In this document: in pieces, positions 41,003-50,677 of the stretch
Layout of the letters: each line of letters begins with the position of its first letter
Numbering within the stretch: the first letter of the stretch is position 1
Source: Mycolicibacterium bacteremicum
Lineage (GTDB): Bacteria > Actinomycetota > Actinomycetes > Mycobacteriales > Mycobacteriaceae
Direction: 5' to 3'
Assembly: GCF_002086115.1 (NCBI RefSeq)
Contig: NZ_MVHJ01000002.1
Location: 186,001 to 250,000 of the forward strand
DNA: 64,000 bases
Position numbers and translations under genes: made by a program
Notes under the pieces: model-generated
What the model was told of the DNA's origin: nothing
Databases searched by the model: none
What the model saw: only the letters and a program-made list of their open reading frames with translations

Positions 41003-43105
41003 GTGGCACAGGACGTGCTTACCGACCTGACCAAGGTCCGCAACATCGGCATCATGGCGCACATCGACGCCGGCAAGACCACGACGACCGAGCGCATCCT
41101 CTTCTACACCGGTATCTCGTACAAGATCGGTGAGGTGCACGACGGTGCCGCCACGATGGACTGGATGGAGCAGGAGCAGGAGCGGGGTATCACCATCACC
41201 TCGGCTGCCACCACCTGCTTCTGGAACGACAACCAGATCAACATCATCGACACCCCCGGCCACGTCGACTTCACCGTCGAGGTGGAGCGCTCGCTGCGCG
41301 TGCTCGACGGTGCCGTTGCCGTGTTCGACGGCAAGGAAGGCGTCGAGCCGCAGTCCGAGCAGGTCTGGCGTCAGGCCGACAAGTACGACGTCCCGCGTAT
41401 CTGCTTCGTCAACAAGATGGACAAGCTGGGCGCGGACTTCTACTTCTCGGTGCAGACCATGAAGGATCGCCTGGGTGCCAACGTCGTCCCGATCCAGCTG
41501 CCGATCGGTTCCGAAGGTGACTTCGAGGGTGTCGTCGACCTGGTCGAGATGAAGGCCAAGGTGTGGAGCGGCGAGACGAAGCTCGGCGAGAAGTACGAGA
41601 CCGTCGACATCCCGGCCGACCTGCAGGAGAAGGCCGAGGAGTACCGCACCGCCATGATCGAGGCCGTCGCCGAGACCGACGACGACCTGATGGAGAAGTA
41701 CCTGGGCGGCGAAGAGCTGTCGATCGAGGAGATCAAGGCTGGCCTGCGCAAGCTGACCATCAGCTCCGCGGCCTACCCGGTGCTGTGCGGTTCGGCGTTC
41801 AAGAACAAGGGCGTGCAGCCCATGCTCGACGCCGTCATCGACTACCTGCCCAACCCGCTGGACGTGCCGGCCGCCGAGGGACACGTCCCCGGCAAGGAAG
41901 ACGAGATCATCTCTCGTAAGCCGTCGGCCGACGAGCCGTTCTCGGGCCTGGCGTTCAAGGTCGCCACGCACCCGTTCTTCGGCAAGCTGACCTACGTCCG
42001 CGTCTACTCGGGCAAGGTCGACTCCGGTGCCCAGGTCATCAACTCGACCAAGGGCAAGAAGGAGCGCCTGGGCAAGCTGTTCCAGATGCACTCCAACAAG
42101 GAGAACCCGGTCGAGACGGCATCCGCCGGCCACATCTACGCGGTCATCGGCCTCAAGGACACCACCACCGGTGACACCCTGAGCGATCCGAACAACCAGA
42201 TCGTGCTGGAGTCGATGACCTTCCCGGATCCGGTCATCGAGGTCGCCATCGAGCCCAAGACCAAGAGCGACCAGGAGAAGTTGGGCACGGCCATCCAGAA
42301 GCTGGCCGAGGAAGATCCCACCTTCAAGGTGCACCTGGATCAGGACACCGGCCAGACCGTCATCGGCGGTATGGGCGAGCTGCACCTGGACATCCTGGTC
42401 GACCGCATGCGTCGCGAGTTCAAGGTCGAAGCCAACGTCGGCAAGCCGCAGGTGGCCTACCGCGAGACGATCAAGCGCGGCGTGCAGAACGTCGACTACA
42501 CCCACAAGAAGCAGACGGGTGGCTCGGGTCAGTTCGCGAAGGTCATCATCAACCTCGAACCGTTCATCGGCGAGGATGGCGCGACCTACGAGTTCGAGAA
42601 CAAGGTCACCGGTGGCCGCATCCCGCGCGAATACATCCCCTCGGTGGATGCCGGCGCGCAGGACGCGATGCAGTACGGCGTGCTCGCCGGCTACCCGCTG
42701 GTGAACGTGAAGGTCACGCTGCTCGACGGCGCCTACCACGACGTCGACTCGTCTGAAATGGCCTTCAAAGTGGCCGGTTCCCAGGCATTCAAGAAGGCTG
42801 CCGGACAGGCGCAGCCGGTCATCCTGGAACCGATCATGGCCGTCGAGGTCACCACGCCCGAGGATTACATGGGCGATGTGATCGGCGACCTGAACTCCCG
42901 CCGTGGTCAGATCCAGGCCATGGAGGAGCGCAGCGGTGCGCGCGTCGTCAAGGCGCAGGTGCCGCTGTCGGAGATGTTCGGCTACGTCGGCGACCTTCGG
43001 TCGAAGACCCAGGGCCGGGCCAACTACTCCATGGTGTTCGACTCGTACGCTGAAGTTCCGGCGAACGTGTCGAAGGAGATCATCGCGAAGGCGACGGGCG
43101 AGTAA
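41003..43105 (+). CDS. fusA: Elongation factor G
   Basis: A 700-residue translation GTPase, GTG start at 41003 behind GAAAGAG. G1 ([15 protein letters not shown]), G3 ([16 protein letters not shown]) and G4 (NKMDKLGAD) are all intact, and domains III-V are present to the C-terminus ([18 protein letters not shown]). It drives tRNA-mRNA translocation after peptide bond formation. It lies in the str operon 64 bp after rpsG and 89 bp before tuf. Confidence 0.99.
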   Translation: MAQDVLTDLTKVRNIGIMAHIDAGKTTTTERILFYTGISYKIGEVHDGAATMDWMEQEQERGITITSAATTCFWNDNQINIIDTPGHVDFTVEVERSLRVLDGAVAVFDGKEGVEPQSEQVWRQADKYDVPRICFVNKMDKLGADFYFSVQTMKDRLGANVVPIQLPIGSEGDFEGVVDLVEMKAKVWSGETKLGEKYETVDIPADLQEKAEEYRTAMIEAVAETDDDLMEKYLGGEELSIEEIKAGLRKLTISSAAYPVLCGSAFKNKGVQPMLDAVIDYLPNPLDVPAAEGHVPGKEDEIISRKPSADEPFSGLAFKVATHPFFGKLTYVRVYSGKVDSGAQVINSTKGKKERLGKLFQMHSNKENPVETASAGHIYAVIGLKDTTTGDTLSDPNNQIVLESMTFPDPVIEVAIEPKTKSDQEKLGTAIQKLAEEDPTFKVHLDQDTGQTVIGGMGELHLDILVDRMRREFKVEANVGKPQVAYRETIKRGVQNVDYTHKKQTGGSGQFAKVIINLEPFIGEDGATYEFENKVTGGRIPREYIPSVDAGAQDAMQYGVLAGYPLVNVKVTLLDGAYHDVDSSEMAFKVAGSQAFKKAAGQAQPVILEPIMAVEVTTPEDYMGDVIGDLNSRRGQIQAMEERSGARVVKAQVPLSEMFGYVGDLRSKTQGRANYSMVFDSYAEVPANVSKEIIAKATGE

Positions 43106-43194
43106 TTCCCGTCGGCTTGGCACGGCGTTTTCACAACTGAACACAATCAAAACTGCTTTAACCAAAGCACCAACTAGTCCAGGAGGACACAGAA

Positions 43195-44385
43195 GTGGCG
43201 AAGGCGAAGTTCGAGCGGACGAAGCCGCACGTCAACATCGGGACCATCGGTCACGTTGACCACGGCAAGACCACGCTGACTGCAGCAATCACCAAGGTTC
43301 TGCACGACCAGTACCCCGATTTGAACGAGTCGCGCGCATTCGACCAGATCGACAATGCGCCCGAGGAGCGTCAGCGCGGTATCACCATCAACATCTCCCA
43401 CGTGGAGTACCAGACCGAGAAGCGTCACTACGCACACGTCGACGCCCCCGGTCACGCTGACTACATCAAGAACATGATCACCGGTGCCGCTCAGATGGAC
43501 GGCGCCATCCTCGTGGTCGCCGCCACCGACGGCCCGATGCCGCAGACCCGCGAGCACGTGCTGCTCGCCCGTCAGGTCGGCGTGCCCTACATCCTGGTCG
43601 CGCTGAACAAGTCCGACATGGTCGACGACGAAGAGCTCCTGGAGCTCGTCGAGCTGGAGGTCCGCGAACTGCTGGCCGCGCAGGACTTCGACGAGGAGGC
43701 CCCCGTGGTCCGCGTCTCGGCGCTCAAGGCGCTCGAGGGCGACGAGAAGTGGGTCAAGTCGGTCCAGGAGCTCATGGCTGCTGTCGACGAGTCGATCCCG
43801 GACCCGGTCCGCGAGACCGAGAAGCCGTTCCTCATGCCCGTCGAGGACGTCTTCACCATCACCGGTCGTGGCACCGTGGTGACCGGTCGCGTCGAGCGTG
43901 GCGTGATCAACGTGAACGAGGACGTGGAGATCGTCGGCATCCGCCCGACCACCACCAAGACCACCGTCACCGGTGTCGAGATGTTCCGCAAGCTGCTGGA
44001 TCAGGGTCAGGCCGGCGACAACGTCGGTCTGCTGGTTCGTGGCATCAAGCGCGAGGACGTCGAGCGTGGCCAGGTCGTCGTGAAGCCGGGCACCACCACC
44101 CCGCACACCGAGTTCGAGGGCAGCGTCTACATCCTGTCCAAGGACGAGGGTGGCCGCCACACGCCGTTCTTCAACAACTACCGTCCGCAGTTCTACTTCC
44201 GTACCACGGACGTGACCGGCGTGGTGACCCTCGCCGAGGGCACCGAGATGGTGATGCCCGGTGACAACACCGACATCTCCGTCAAGCTGATCCAGCCGGT
44301 CGCCATGGACGAGGGCCTGCGGTTCGCCATCCGTGAGGGTGGACGTACCGTCGGCGCCGGTCGTGTGACCAAGATCGTCAAGTAG
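43195..44385 (+). CDS. tuf: Elongation factor Tu
   Basis: A 396-residue EF-Tu from GTG 43195, with AGGAGG upstream. G1 is [19 protein letters not shown]3 [12 protein letters not shown] and G4 NKSDMVDD. Domains II-III end in [14 protein letters not shown]. It delivers aminoacyl-tRNA to the ribosome. The operon terminates at a GC-rich hairpin 44 bp downstream, beyond which the composition changes abruptly. Confidence 0.99.
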   Translation: MAKAKFERTKPHVNIGTIGHVDHGKTTLTAAITKVLHDQYPDLNESRAFDQIDNAPEERQRGITINISHVEYQTEKRHYAHVDAPGHADYIKNMITGAAQMDGAILVVAATDGPMPQTREHVLLARQVGVPYILVALNKSDMVDDEELLELVELEVRELLAAQDFDEEAPVVRVSALKALEGDEKWVKSVQELMAAVDESIPDPVRETEKPFLMPVEDVFTITGRGTVVTGRVERGVINVNEDVEIVGIRPTTTKTTVTGVEMFRKLLDQGQAGDNVGLLVRGIKREDVERGQVVVKPGTTTPHTEFEGSVYILSKDEGGRHTPFFNNYRPQFYFRTTDVTGVVTLAEGTEMVMPGDNTDISVKLIQPVAMDEGLRFAIREGGRTVGAGRVTKIVK

Positions 44386-44429
44386 GCTCCGCCTACCCAG
44401 GATCGCCTGAGTAGTTTCAGCTAGTACAG

Positions 44430-44466
44430 AGCGGCGCTCACCCGAAAGGGTGGGCGCCGCTTTGTG
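44430..44466 (+). terminator. Intrinsic terminator of the str operon
   Basis: AGCGGCGCTCACCC (44430-44443) pairs with GGGTGGGCGCCGCT (44448-44461) over a GAAA tetraloop and is followed by TTGTG. One G-U wobble pair. Confidence 0.9.
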
Positions 44467-44739
44467 TTGCACACGAGCGATCGCGAAGCCAGCAAACTTT
44501 TTCGCGAAGACCCGATCCGATAGTTTGAGCATCTTGCACTCTCGACGTTATTGCACTTTTCCGACGGAATGTGCCGCCATATACCAACGAGTGGCGCCTC
44601 CGTTTGTAGCGGAGGAACGTGTTCCCGGAATGTTCCAGGCCGTTGAGGCGCGAAAGCCGCGAGCACCCGCTATTTTGGTTATCGAGTTGACCTAGCTTGC
44701 CGAGCCAAGGTCTCAAAGGGCCTAGACGGGGGCAGCATC
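44467..44739. other. A+T-rich left flank of an acquired island
   Basis: Beyond the tuf terminator the sequence becomes visibly richer in A and T. No gene is evident before the protease-kinase start. No clear attachment-site direct repeat or tRNA is visible at either edge. A TTGACC box at about 44686 could be a -35 for the following gene, but I see no convincing -10. Confidence 0.55.
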
Positions 44740-46968
44740 TTGAGTCGTCGCGATGCGGTAATTGTTGGAATTGACCAGTACCGGGGCGCGCCACTCTTCG
44801 GATGTGTAAATGATGCGCGCGACATCGCGGAATGTTTGTCGTTCGAGCAGTATTCGTATAACTGTGTAACCCTGTTCGACCAGCAAGCGACTCGGTCTGA
44901 GGTCTTGCAGACGTTGGGGGAGCGCGCGTACGGAGCAGATGGCGGGGGAGGAACACTACTCTTCTATTTTGCCGGACACGGCGAGGTGCTCGGAGATCAG
45001 GCGCATCTTGTCACTTTCGACGCTCAACCTCACGATCCCGGGATATCACTTGCCCATCTCGGACAGTTGATGGAATCGGCCAGTAACGCATATGACCATG
45101 TGATCGTGCTACTAGACAGTTGCCATTCGGGCTCCGCATACAACTGGGTGAGTGGTAGGCCGCTACGGGCTGGCGACGTGCATCGCAATCTGAGATCAGT
45201 CAACGAGTCTCGGTGCATCCTTGCAGCGTGCCGTCCGGAGCAAGAGGCACAGGAGCTAGCCGGGCACGGCGCTTTCACCTCAAAATTAGTGTCAGGATTG
45301 CTTGGCGGAGCGGTGAATGGGCACGGCGACGTAACGGTGCTCGGGCTCTACGACTACGTATCTGGAATTTTCGGAGATGGTGAACAGATGCCAGTATTTA
45401 AGGGTGACATCGCCGGAACCGTCATCTTAGGGTCTGGGTTTGAGCCGGCACCCAATGCAGCCGTCGATGACGACGAAGCTAATCAAATTGTCAGCCGTGG
45501 TCGGCATATGCTGGACGACTATGACTATTTACAGCAGCGCGAGTTGTCGGACTCCATTCATCGTGACACGGAGGGTCTCGCGAACTGTGCCGCCGAGCTG
45601 GAGACCATTGTGAAATGGTTCGACGCGAACGAGAAAGGTCGGGGAGCTCTCGCTACCAACTCTCAGTGGAGTCACATGCGAGATATGATCCGCAGTCATG
45701 TCGGTAGTGTCACCCCGATTTCGGCTGGTCAGCGAACCCGTGCGGGGACGCTTCGCGGCAAACTAGGAACTGGAGGTTTTGGGAATGTCTGGAATGTAGA
45801 AGACGGCGATACAACGAGCGCATACAAAATATATCATCCAAGCGAATTGCACGATGAGATCAAGGTTGAGCGCTTCAAGAACGGTTATGGCAATATGCGA
45901 AAGCTCGAACATCCTAGAATAGTTCGGGTGCGCGATTTGACCCTCGCCCCACTCGGTATAGTGATGGACTACATCGAAGGTTCTAACCTGAGGGATTCGT
46001 ATCTTGATAGGTCGGACGAGGCACTCTGTTTGAAACTCATGAAAGAAATCGCGGAAACTGTCGAGCATGCGCACGGCAGAGGCGTCAAACATAGGGATAT
46101 TAAGCCTGAAAACATTATCATTAAGTACGGAGAGGAAGGAGATCCCGAGCCCTTTCTGACCGACTTTGACCTCGCATACCATCAAACGAATCGTACAATG
46201 ACGGCGATGTACGGCGTAGGTGGAGTTCTGAATTATGCGGCGCCGGAGCAGTTGCACACGCCTACTGCTGCCGCTGCGCGTTCGCCAGCTGTCGACGTTT
46301 ACAGCCTTGCGCAACTGATGTTTTATATTGTCACGGCCGAAGACCCAGCAAGTGACGACGCTGAGAAAAATCGAACTAGGCTTGCACGCGCCACAAACAA
46401 TTGGGCGGACCCACGCGCCGTTCGCATTCTTAATGAACTATATGATCAAAGCACGCAGCGGGATCCCGCGGACCGCCCGCAGAGTGTAGCTGAGGTACTC
46501 CGGCAGATCGCAAAGGCCGAAGCCTATGTTCTTGCTGAAACTGGTGATGATCGAATTAGTGAAGATAGGATTGTTGAGCGAATCGCGCATAGCTACCGAG
46601 GCTATGGCAATTATAGCTTGAGCGGGCAAGAGATAACCATGCTCAGCTTGTCGGGGCAGGTTGCAATCTCCATTATTTCGAAGGGCCGATCTACCAATCG
46701 AACCGACCAGATAGATATAGAGCTTGAGTTGTCCGTGACTGGTGCCATCCCAGTTGCGTCTTTCACGACGGGTGCTAATGCGAGGCGCCTGCTCAACCAA
46801 AAGCTTGATCGAATTGTCCAACGGTTCGATCTTGTAGAACGTCATGCCGGCAACCGCGGCGCTTTTCAAACCTTCATTGTCGTCCGTAATGTGGCTCTAT
46901 CGACTGATGGCGTTGTCCGCGTAGTTGAAATTTTGTCAGAATGTGTCAGTTGCGTAGATGGGGCCTGA
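44740..46968 (+). CDS. Caspase-like protease fused to a protein kinase domain
   Basis: A single 742-residue frame. Residues 1-235 form a caspase/peptidase C14-like fold: VIVGIDQYRGAPLFGCVNDA at the start, catalytic His 80 in YFAGHGEVL and catalytic Cys 128 in LLDSCHSGSAYN. Residues 240-335 are a helical linker. Residues 336-595 are a Hanks-type Ser/Thr kinase: glycine loop LGTGGFGNV (342-350), ATP-anchoring Lys 363, catalytic HRDIKPEN (451-458), metal Asp 475 in a DFD rather than DFG motif, APE (501-503) and RDPADRP (574-580). A C-terminal alpha/beta segment (596-742) is unrecognised. No signal peptide or membrane segment, so probably cytoplasmic. Start TTG 44740 with GGGGGC upstream. Codon use is much richer in A/T than its neighbours, implying transfer. 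The function is unknown; effector or defence-type signalling is a hypothesis. Confidence 0.85.
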   Translation: MSRRDAVIVGIDQYRGAPLFGCVNDARDIAECLSFEQYSYNCVTLFDQQATRSEVLQTLGERAYGADGGGGTLLFYFAGHGEVLGDQAHLVTFDAQPHDPGISLAHLGQLMESASNAYDHVIVLLDSCHSGSAYNWVSGRPLRAGDVHRNLRSVNESRCILAACRPEQEAQELAGHGAFTSKLVSGLLGGAVNGHGDVTVLGLYDYVSGIFGDGEQMPVFKGDIAGTVILGSGFEPAPNAAVDDDEANQIVSRGRHMLDDYDYLQQRELSDSIHRDTEGLANCAAELETIVKWFDANEKGRGALATNSQWSHMRDMIRSHVGSVTPISAGQRTRAGTLRGKLGTGGFGNVWNVEDGDTTSAYKIYHPSELHDEIKVERFKNGYGNMRKLEHPRIVRVRDLTLAPLGIVMDYIEGSNLRDSYLDRSDEALCLKLMKEIAETVEHAHGRGVKHRDIKPENIIIKYGEEGDPEPFLTDFDLAYHQTNRTMTAMYGVGGVLNYAAPEQLHTPTAAAARSPAVDVYSLAQLMFYIVTAEDPASDDAEKNRTRLARATNNWADPRAVRILNELYDQSTQRDPADRPQSVAEVLRQIAKAEAYVLAETGDDRISEDRIVERIAHSYRGYGNYSLSGQEITMLSLSGQVAISIISKGRSTNRTDQIDIELELSVTGAIPVASFTTGANARRLLNQKLDRIVQRFDLVERHAGNRGAFQTFIVVRNVALSTDGVVRVVEILSECVSCVDGA

Positions 46969-47415
46969 CGCTCAACATCCATGTACCAACGACCGTGATT
47001 GGTATCCCGCTCCTGGATAGGTGCGCACTAAGGGCCGGACGGTCGGGTCGTACGAGAGTTCGCTTGTTTAGAGCGAGAGCAGTATGCAGTCAGCATGACT
47101 CCTCGCTAAAGCAGGCGCGAACTTAAAATCGGATGCGAAGGAATTCGGTAAAGTCTTGAATGTCGGAACCGGGCAGAAGTCAAACACTACGTTTGAAGTT
47201 GATCTATTGTCGAACGTTCGATTTGTGTTTGTATCCGTTTGCTCCGATGTATTCGGACGATCGATTAGTTGGGACCGAGAAGTGTCACGCGTGCACATTC
47301 ATTTGCTGACTAATCGGCGAGTGCATCTACGTCTGCAGCGGTCAAGTGCAACAGCGTGTCCGTTTAATGAGTCCCGTAAGCGCAGGCGAGAAGTGAAGAT
47401 GGCGAGGTTCGCGGC
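46969..47415. other. A+T-rich right flank of the island
   Basis: About 450 bp with no well-supported gene. A weak open frame of 87 codons (47156-47419, TTG start, plus strand, product beginning MNVGTGQKSN) runs through it and ends in the right-hand gene region. It has no recognised domain and may be a truncated relic of an island gene. Composition changes back to high G+C at about 47410. Confidence 0.5.
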
Positions 47416-48075
47416 CTAGAGGTCCTCGATGCTCAGGATCCCGTCCTGCACGGCACGGGCGATCAGCGCCGCCTTGGTCGGTGCGGGCCGGCCGACCGCC
47501 GCGTATTTGGCGCGGGCGCGTTGCAGATGGGTGCGCACCGTGGACGGTTCGATGAACAGTCGCTTGGCGACGAACTCCTTGTTCTCGGTCTGGAACCAGG
47601 CGATCAGCACCTCGCGCTCGCGCGTGCTCAGCCCGGGGCGCCCGACGGTGCGGTCGTTGAACAGGGCCTTGGCCATCCGCGGTCCGACGTAGGGGGTGTT
47701 CGCCCGCGCGGCGTAGATGGCGTCGAACAGGTGCTGCTTGTCCTCACCCTTGGCCAGGAATGTGGTGGCGCCGGCGTCCAGGCTGGACAGGATGACCTCA
47801 TCGGTGGCCATGTGCGAGTAGACGATCACCCGGTGCCCGGCCTCGCAGACCTCGCTCAGCGTCTCGAACTCCGGCTGGAAGCGGTCGTATTGCAGGTCGA
47901 ACATCACCACGTCGATGCCTTCGCCACCGCGCGGATGATCGTCCAGGAACGCCTTCGGGTGCGGATAGTCGGCGACGAGTTCGATGGGCGGATCCTGCTC
48001 GGCAAACCAGGCGCGCACCCCGGCGTGGATCACGTCGTGGTCGTCGATCAGCACCACCGACACGGCGTCCGTCAT
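47416..48075 (-). CDS. NarL/LuxR-type response regulator
   Basis: A 219-residue response regulator from ATG 48075 (MTDAVSVVLIDDHD); ATG 48117 gives a 14-residue longer form with an equally possible ribosome site. The receiver domain has the acidic pair DD at residues 11-12, phosphoacceptor Asp 60 in VVMFDLQYD and a late Lys in TFLAKGEDK. The C-terminal LuxR helix-turn-helix is GLSTREREVLIAWFQTENKEFVAKRLFIEPSTVRTHLQRARAKY (segments). It follows a double histidine kinase gene on the same strand after about 170 bp, so they form a two-component system. The signal is unknown. Confidence 0.87.
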   Translation of the reverse strand: MTDAVSVVLIDDHDVIHAGVRAWFAEQDPPIELVADYPHPKAFLDDHPRGGEGIDVVMFDLQYDRFQPEFETLSEVCEAGHRVIVYSHMATDEVILSSLDAGATTFLAKGEDKQHLFDAIYAARANTPYVGPRMAKALFNDRTVGRPGLSTREREVLIAWFQTENKEFVAKRLFIEPSTVRTHLQRARAKYAAVGRPAPTKAALIARAVQDGILSIEDL

Positions 48076-48242
48076 GTTCCCCGCCCCGTGACTCACCGTC
48101 TTCATCATGCGTTTCACCCTGATGTTGAGAGAACCGTCAGCTGGTAGACGCCCCGTCCCAGTATCAGGACTGTACTACCCGGCCTCGGGTTTCGTTGCCC
48201 AAGTCGAACTCACGGCTAACGTAATTGTCGCCGTGGCAGATT

Positions 48243-50519
48243 TTAGGCGATTTCCGCGCACTCGTCGGCCGGAATGTCCGAGTCAGACATCTGATGGTGG
48301 ACGCTGACCCACACGGTGTCGCCGATCTCGGTGACCTCGATACGGGGGGTGTCCCCGTCGCCGGGCCGGGGCTCGATGTCGATCCCGCCGTTGTCGCAGA
48401 TGATGCTGGCGACCAGTTCGCCGGGGGCGACCATGAGCCCGACCCGGGCATTGTCGCGGGCCAACGCCAGCGTCGTCTCGATCGGTTCGAGCAGCCGCCG
48501 GCGCACCTCCGGGGTCAACCGGGGCAGGTCGCCGTCGGTGTTGAGCGACACCACGACCCCCCGTGCATCGGCCGCCTCGATGGCCGGTCGCAGATCGGCC
48601 ACCAACGGGTGGCTGTAGGTGCGGGCCTGATAGATGTAGAGCCGCAGTCGCCGCGACTCGATCCGGGCCCGCCACCGGATGTCGGCATCGATGGTGCCGG
48701 TGCTCAATGTCTGCAACAGCGGGAAGACTCCGCGGATCAGCTTGGAGGTGCGCCGCACATAGTCGTCGTGCAGCGCCTCGGAGATCCGGCGCTGCGCATC
48801 CTGGGCCCAGCGCTCGCGATTCTCGGCCACCGCGATCGCGTGGGCGCGGCGCAGCCACACCGGGAAGGCCAGCACCAGCAGCTGCACCACGAACACCCCG
48901 GCCGTGTACAGCGCCAGATTGAAAGCCGCTGCGATGCCCGGATATTGCACGAAGTTCAGCACCGAGATGCCGAGCCAGAACAACACCATCACCGACACCG
49001 AGATCTGCCAGGAGTGCCGTAGCAGGTACGGCAGCACGCACAGGGTGGTCGCGTACATCGTCCACTGGGCGGGACTGCCGAGCCGGTCGTCGGGCATCAG
49101 CAGGGATTGGGCGGCGACGACGACGGCCATCACGAACAGTGCCGGCACGGTCAGATCCGGCCCGCGGCCGAGCACCCGGGGAATGCCGGCCAGTGCCACC
49201 AGCACCGCGATGCCGCCGAGGGCGAATTGAATTGCGGGGTAGGGAGTCTGGAAGGCGGTCTGGGGTACCGCGACGGCCAGTTGCAGCACCGCGATGATCA
49301 CGATGGCGATGCCGAAGCGGACCAGGATGCGGTCGGTGAACTGATAGGCGTCGTTGGCGTGCCGGGTCTCGACCGGCTCGCGGGCCTGGTTCCATTTCAA
49401 GGTCACCACCGTGCCCTGGCCCGGGGCGGACTGCACCGAGGCGGTACCCCGCGCCCGCCGCATGCGCCCGACGATGGACTCGGTGACGCCGTGTCCGAGC
49501 GTGGTGTTGACCGGGTCGAAACCGATTCCGTCATCGGTCACGGTGACACCCGAGGGCGCGACATCGATGACGACCGAGGTGGCCTGGGCGTGCCGCTCGG
49601 CGTTGTTCAGTGACTCCCGCACTACCGCGACAACGGCATTGGCCGACCGCCCGTCCAGGATCAGCCGGTCCAGTCCGGCGAGCTGCACCGGGGTGGTCGC
49701 CAGCGCGATCTCCCGGCGCAGGGCCGCGACGATGTCGACATCGGCGTCGGACGCGATACTGAGGTGGTCCTCGGCCAGCAGCGCCAGGTCCCGGCGGGCC
49801 TGTGCGGCAATGCGATCCGGCGAGATCTTGGCGCCCTCGCCGACCAGGTGCAGGGTGGAGGCCGCGGTGTCGTGCACCAGTGCCATGTGTTCCAGCTCGT
49901 GGTCGCGCATCGCGGCGGCCAGCGCATCGCGCAGCACGGCCTCGTTGTTCTCGGCCCGGGCCGCGTCGACCCGCCGCGCGACCGCGCGGGCGGTCGACAC
50001 CAGCGCCGTCGTCACCACCCACTCGATGGGCAGCATGTAATAGATCATCGGCAGGTGGACGACCTGGCTCCACCCGACGACCTGGGCGCAGCCGATGGCG
50101 TAGGCGCCCGTGATGGCGAGCGCGGCCGGCAGGCTCACCTTCGGCGGTGCCGCGAGCGCGGCGCTGATCACCGCGGTGCCCGCGATGACCTGGGGCACCG
50201 AGTTCGTGTACAGCAGCTGCTGATCGACCCCGAAAACCGGTACCGCGGCCGACACCGCCAACACGTAGCCGAAGTCGATGGCCAGGTGGATCGGTGCCGT
50301 CGAGCGGGTGAGCAGGCGGTAGATGGCCCACCACACCAGTAGCGCCAGCGCGACGACGCCCGCGGTGGTCTCCGGGGTGCCGGGCAGCAGCAACGCGCTG
50401 CCGGAGGCAACGAGCGTGACGCTGTTCAGCAGGACGACAGAGATTTCCTGGGCGCCGCCGATGACCTGCTGCTCTGAGACATGGACCGCCGGGTCGTGGC
50501 CGCTCCTGGGCACAGGCAT
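48243..50519 (-). CDS. Double (tandem) histidine kinase, NarL partner type
   Basis: A 758-residue membrane protein with two kinase-like halves. Half one (1-380) has a hydrophobic N-terminal region of several helices, a HisKA_3-like phosphoacceptor His 216 (MALVHDTAAS), an N-box RESLNNAERHA (302-311) and a G1-type DDGIGFD (329-335). Half two (395-758) has a second multi-helix membrane region, a second HD box with His 584 (SEALHDDYVRR) and a degenerate ATPase segment (IICDNGGIDIEP, about 707-718) lacking clear G2 and N-box residues. So one ATPase may serve two histidines, or half two is a sensor-regulator. It precedes a NarL-type response regulator on the same strand. Fused double kinases of this layout are unusual. 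Confidence 0.75.
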   Translation of the reverse strand: MPVPRSGHDPAVHVSEQQVIGGAQEISVVLLNSVTLVASGSALLLPGTPETTAGVVALALLVWWAIYRLLTRSTAPIHLAIDFGYVLAVSAAVPVFGVDQQLLYTNSVPQVIAGTAVISAALAAPPKVSLPAALAITGAYAIGCAQVVGWSQVVHLPMIYYMLPIEWVVTTALVSTARAVARRVDAARAENNEAVLRDALAAAMRDHELEHMALVHDTAASTLHLVGEGAKISPDRIAAQARRDLALLAEDHLSIASDADVDIVAALRREIALATTPVQLAGLDRLILDGRSANAVVAVVRESLNNAERHAQATSVVIDVAPSGVTVTDDGIGFDPVNTTLGHGVTESIVGRMRRARGTASVQSAPGQGTVVTLKWNQAREPVETRHANDAYQFTDRILVRFGIAIVIIAVLQLAVAVPQTAFQTPYPAIQFALGGIAVLVALAGIPRVLGRGPDLTVPALFVMAVVVAAQSLLMPDDRLGSPAQWTMYATTLCVLPYLLRHSWQISVSVMVLFWLGISVLNFVQYPGIAAAFNLALYTAGVFVVQLLVLAFPVWLRRAHAIAVAENRERWAQDAQRRISEALHDDYVRRTSKLIRGVFPLLQTLSTGTIDADIRWRARIESRRLRLYIYQARTYSHPLVADLRPAIEAADARGVVVSLNTDGDLPRLTPEVRRRLLEPIETTLALARDNARVGLMVAPGELVASIICDNGGIDIEPRPGDGDTPRIEVTEIGDTVWVSVHHQMSDSDIPADECAEIA

Positions 50520-50677
50520 TTTCTTACCAAACGTCTATGACGAAGTCAGCCAATTGACGGACATTGACATATGTTACGAGCATCCGTCCGGCGTGTCCCG
50601 CGTGCGGCTCGCCGGCTGCCCTCCGGGGCGGGCCGGGTGTGGTTAATCTGTGCCGGTCGAGGTGAGGAGCGTGACCG

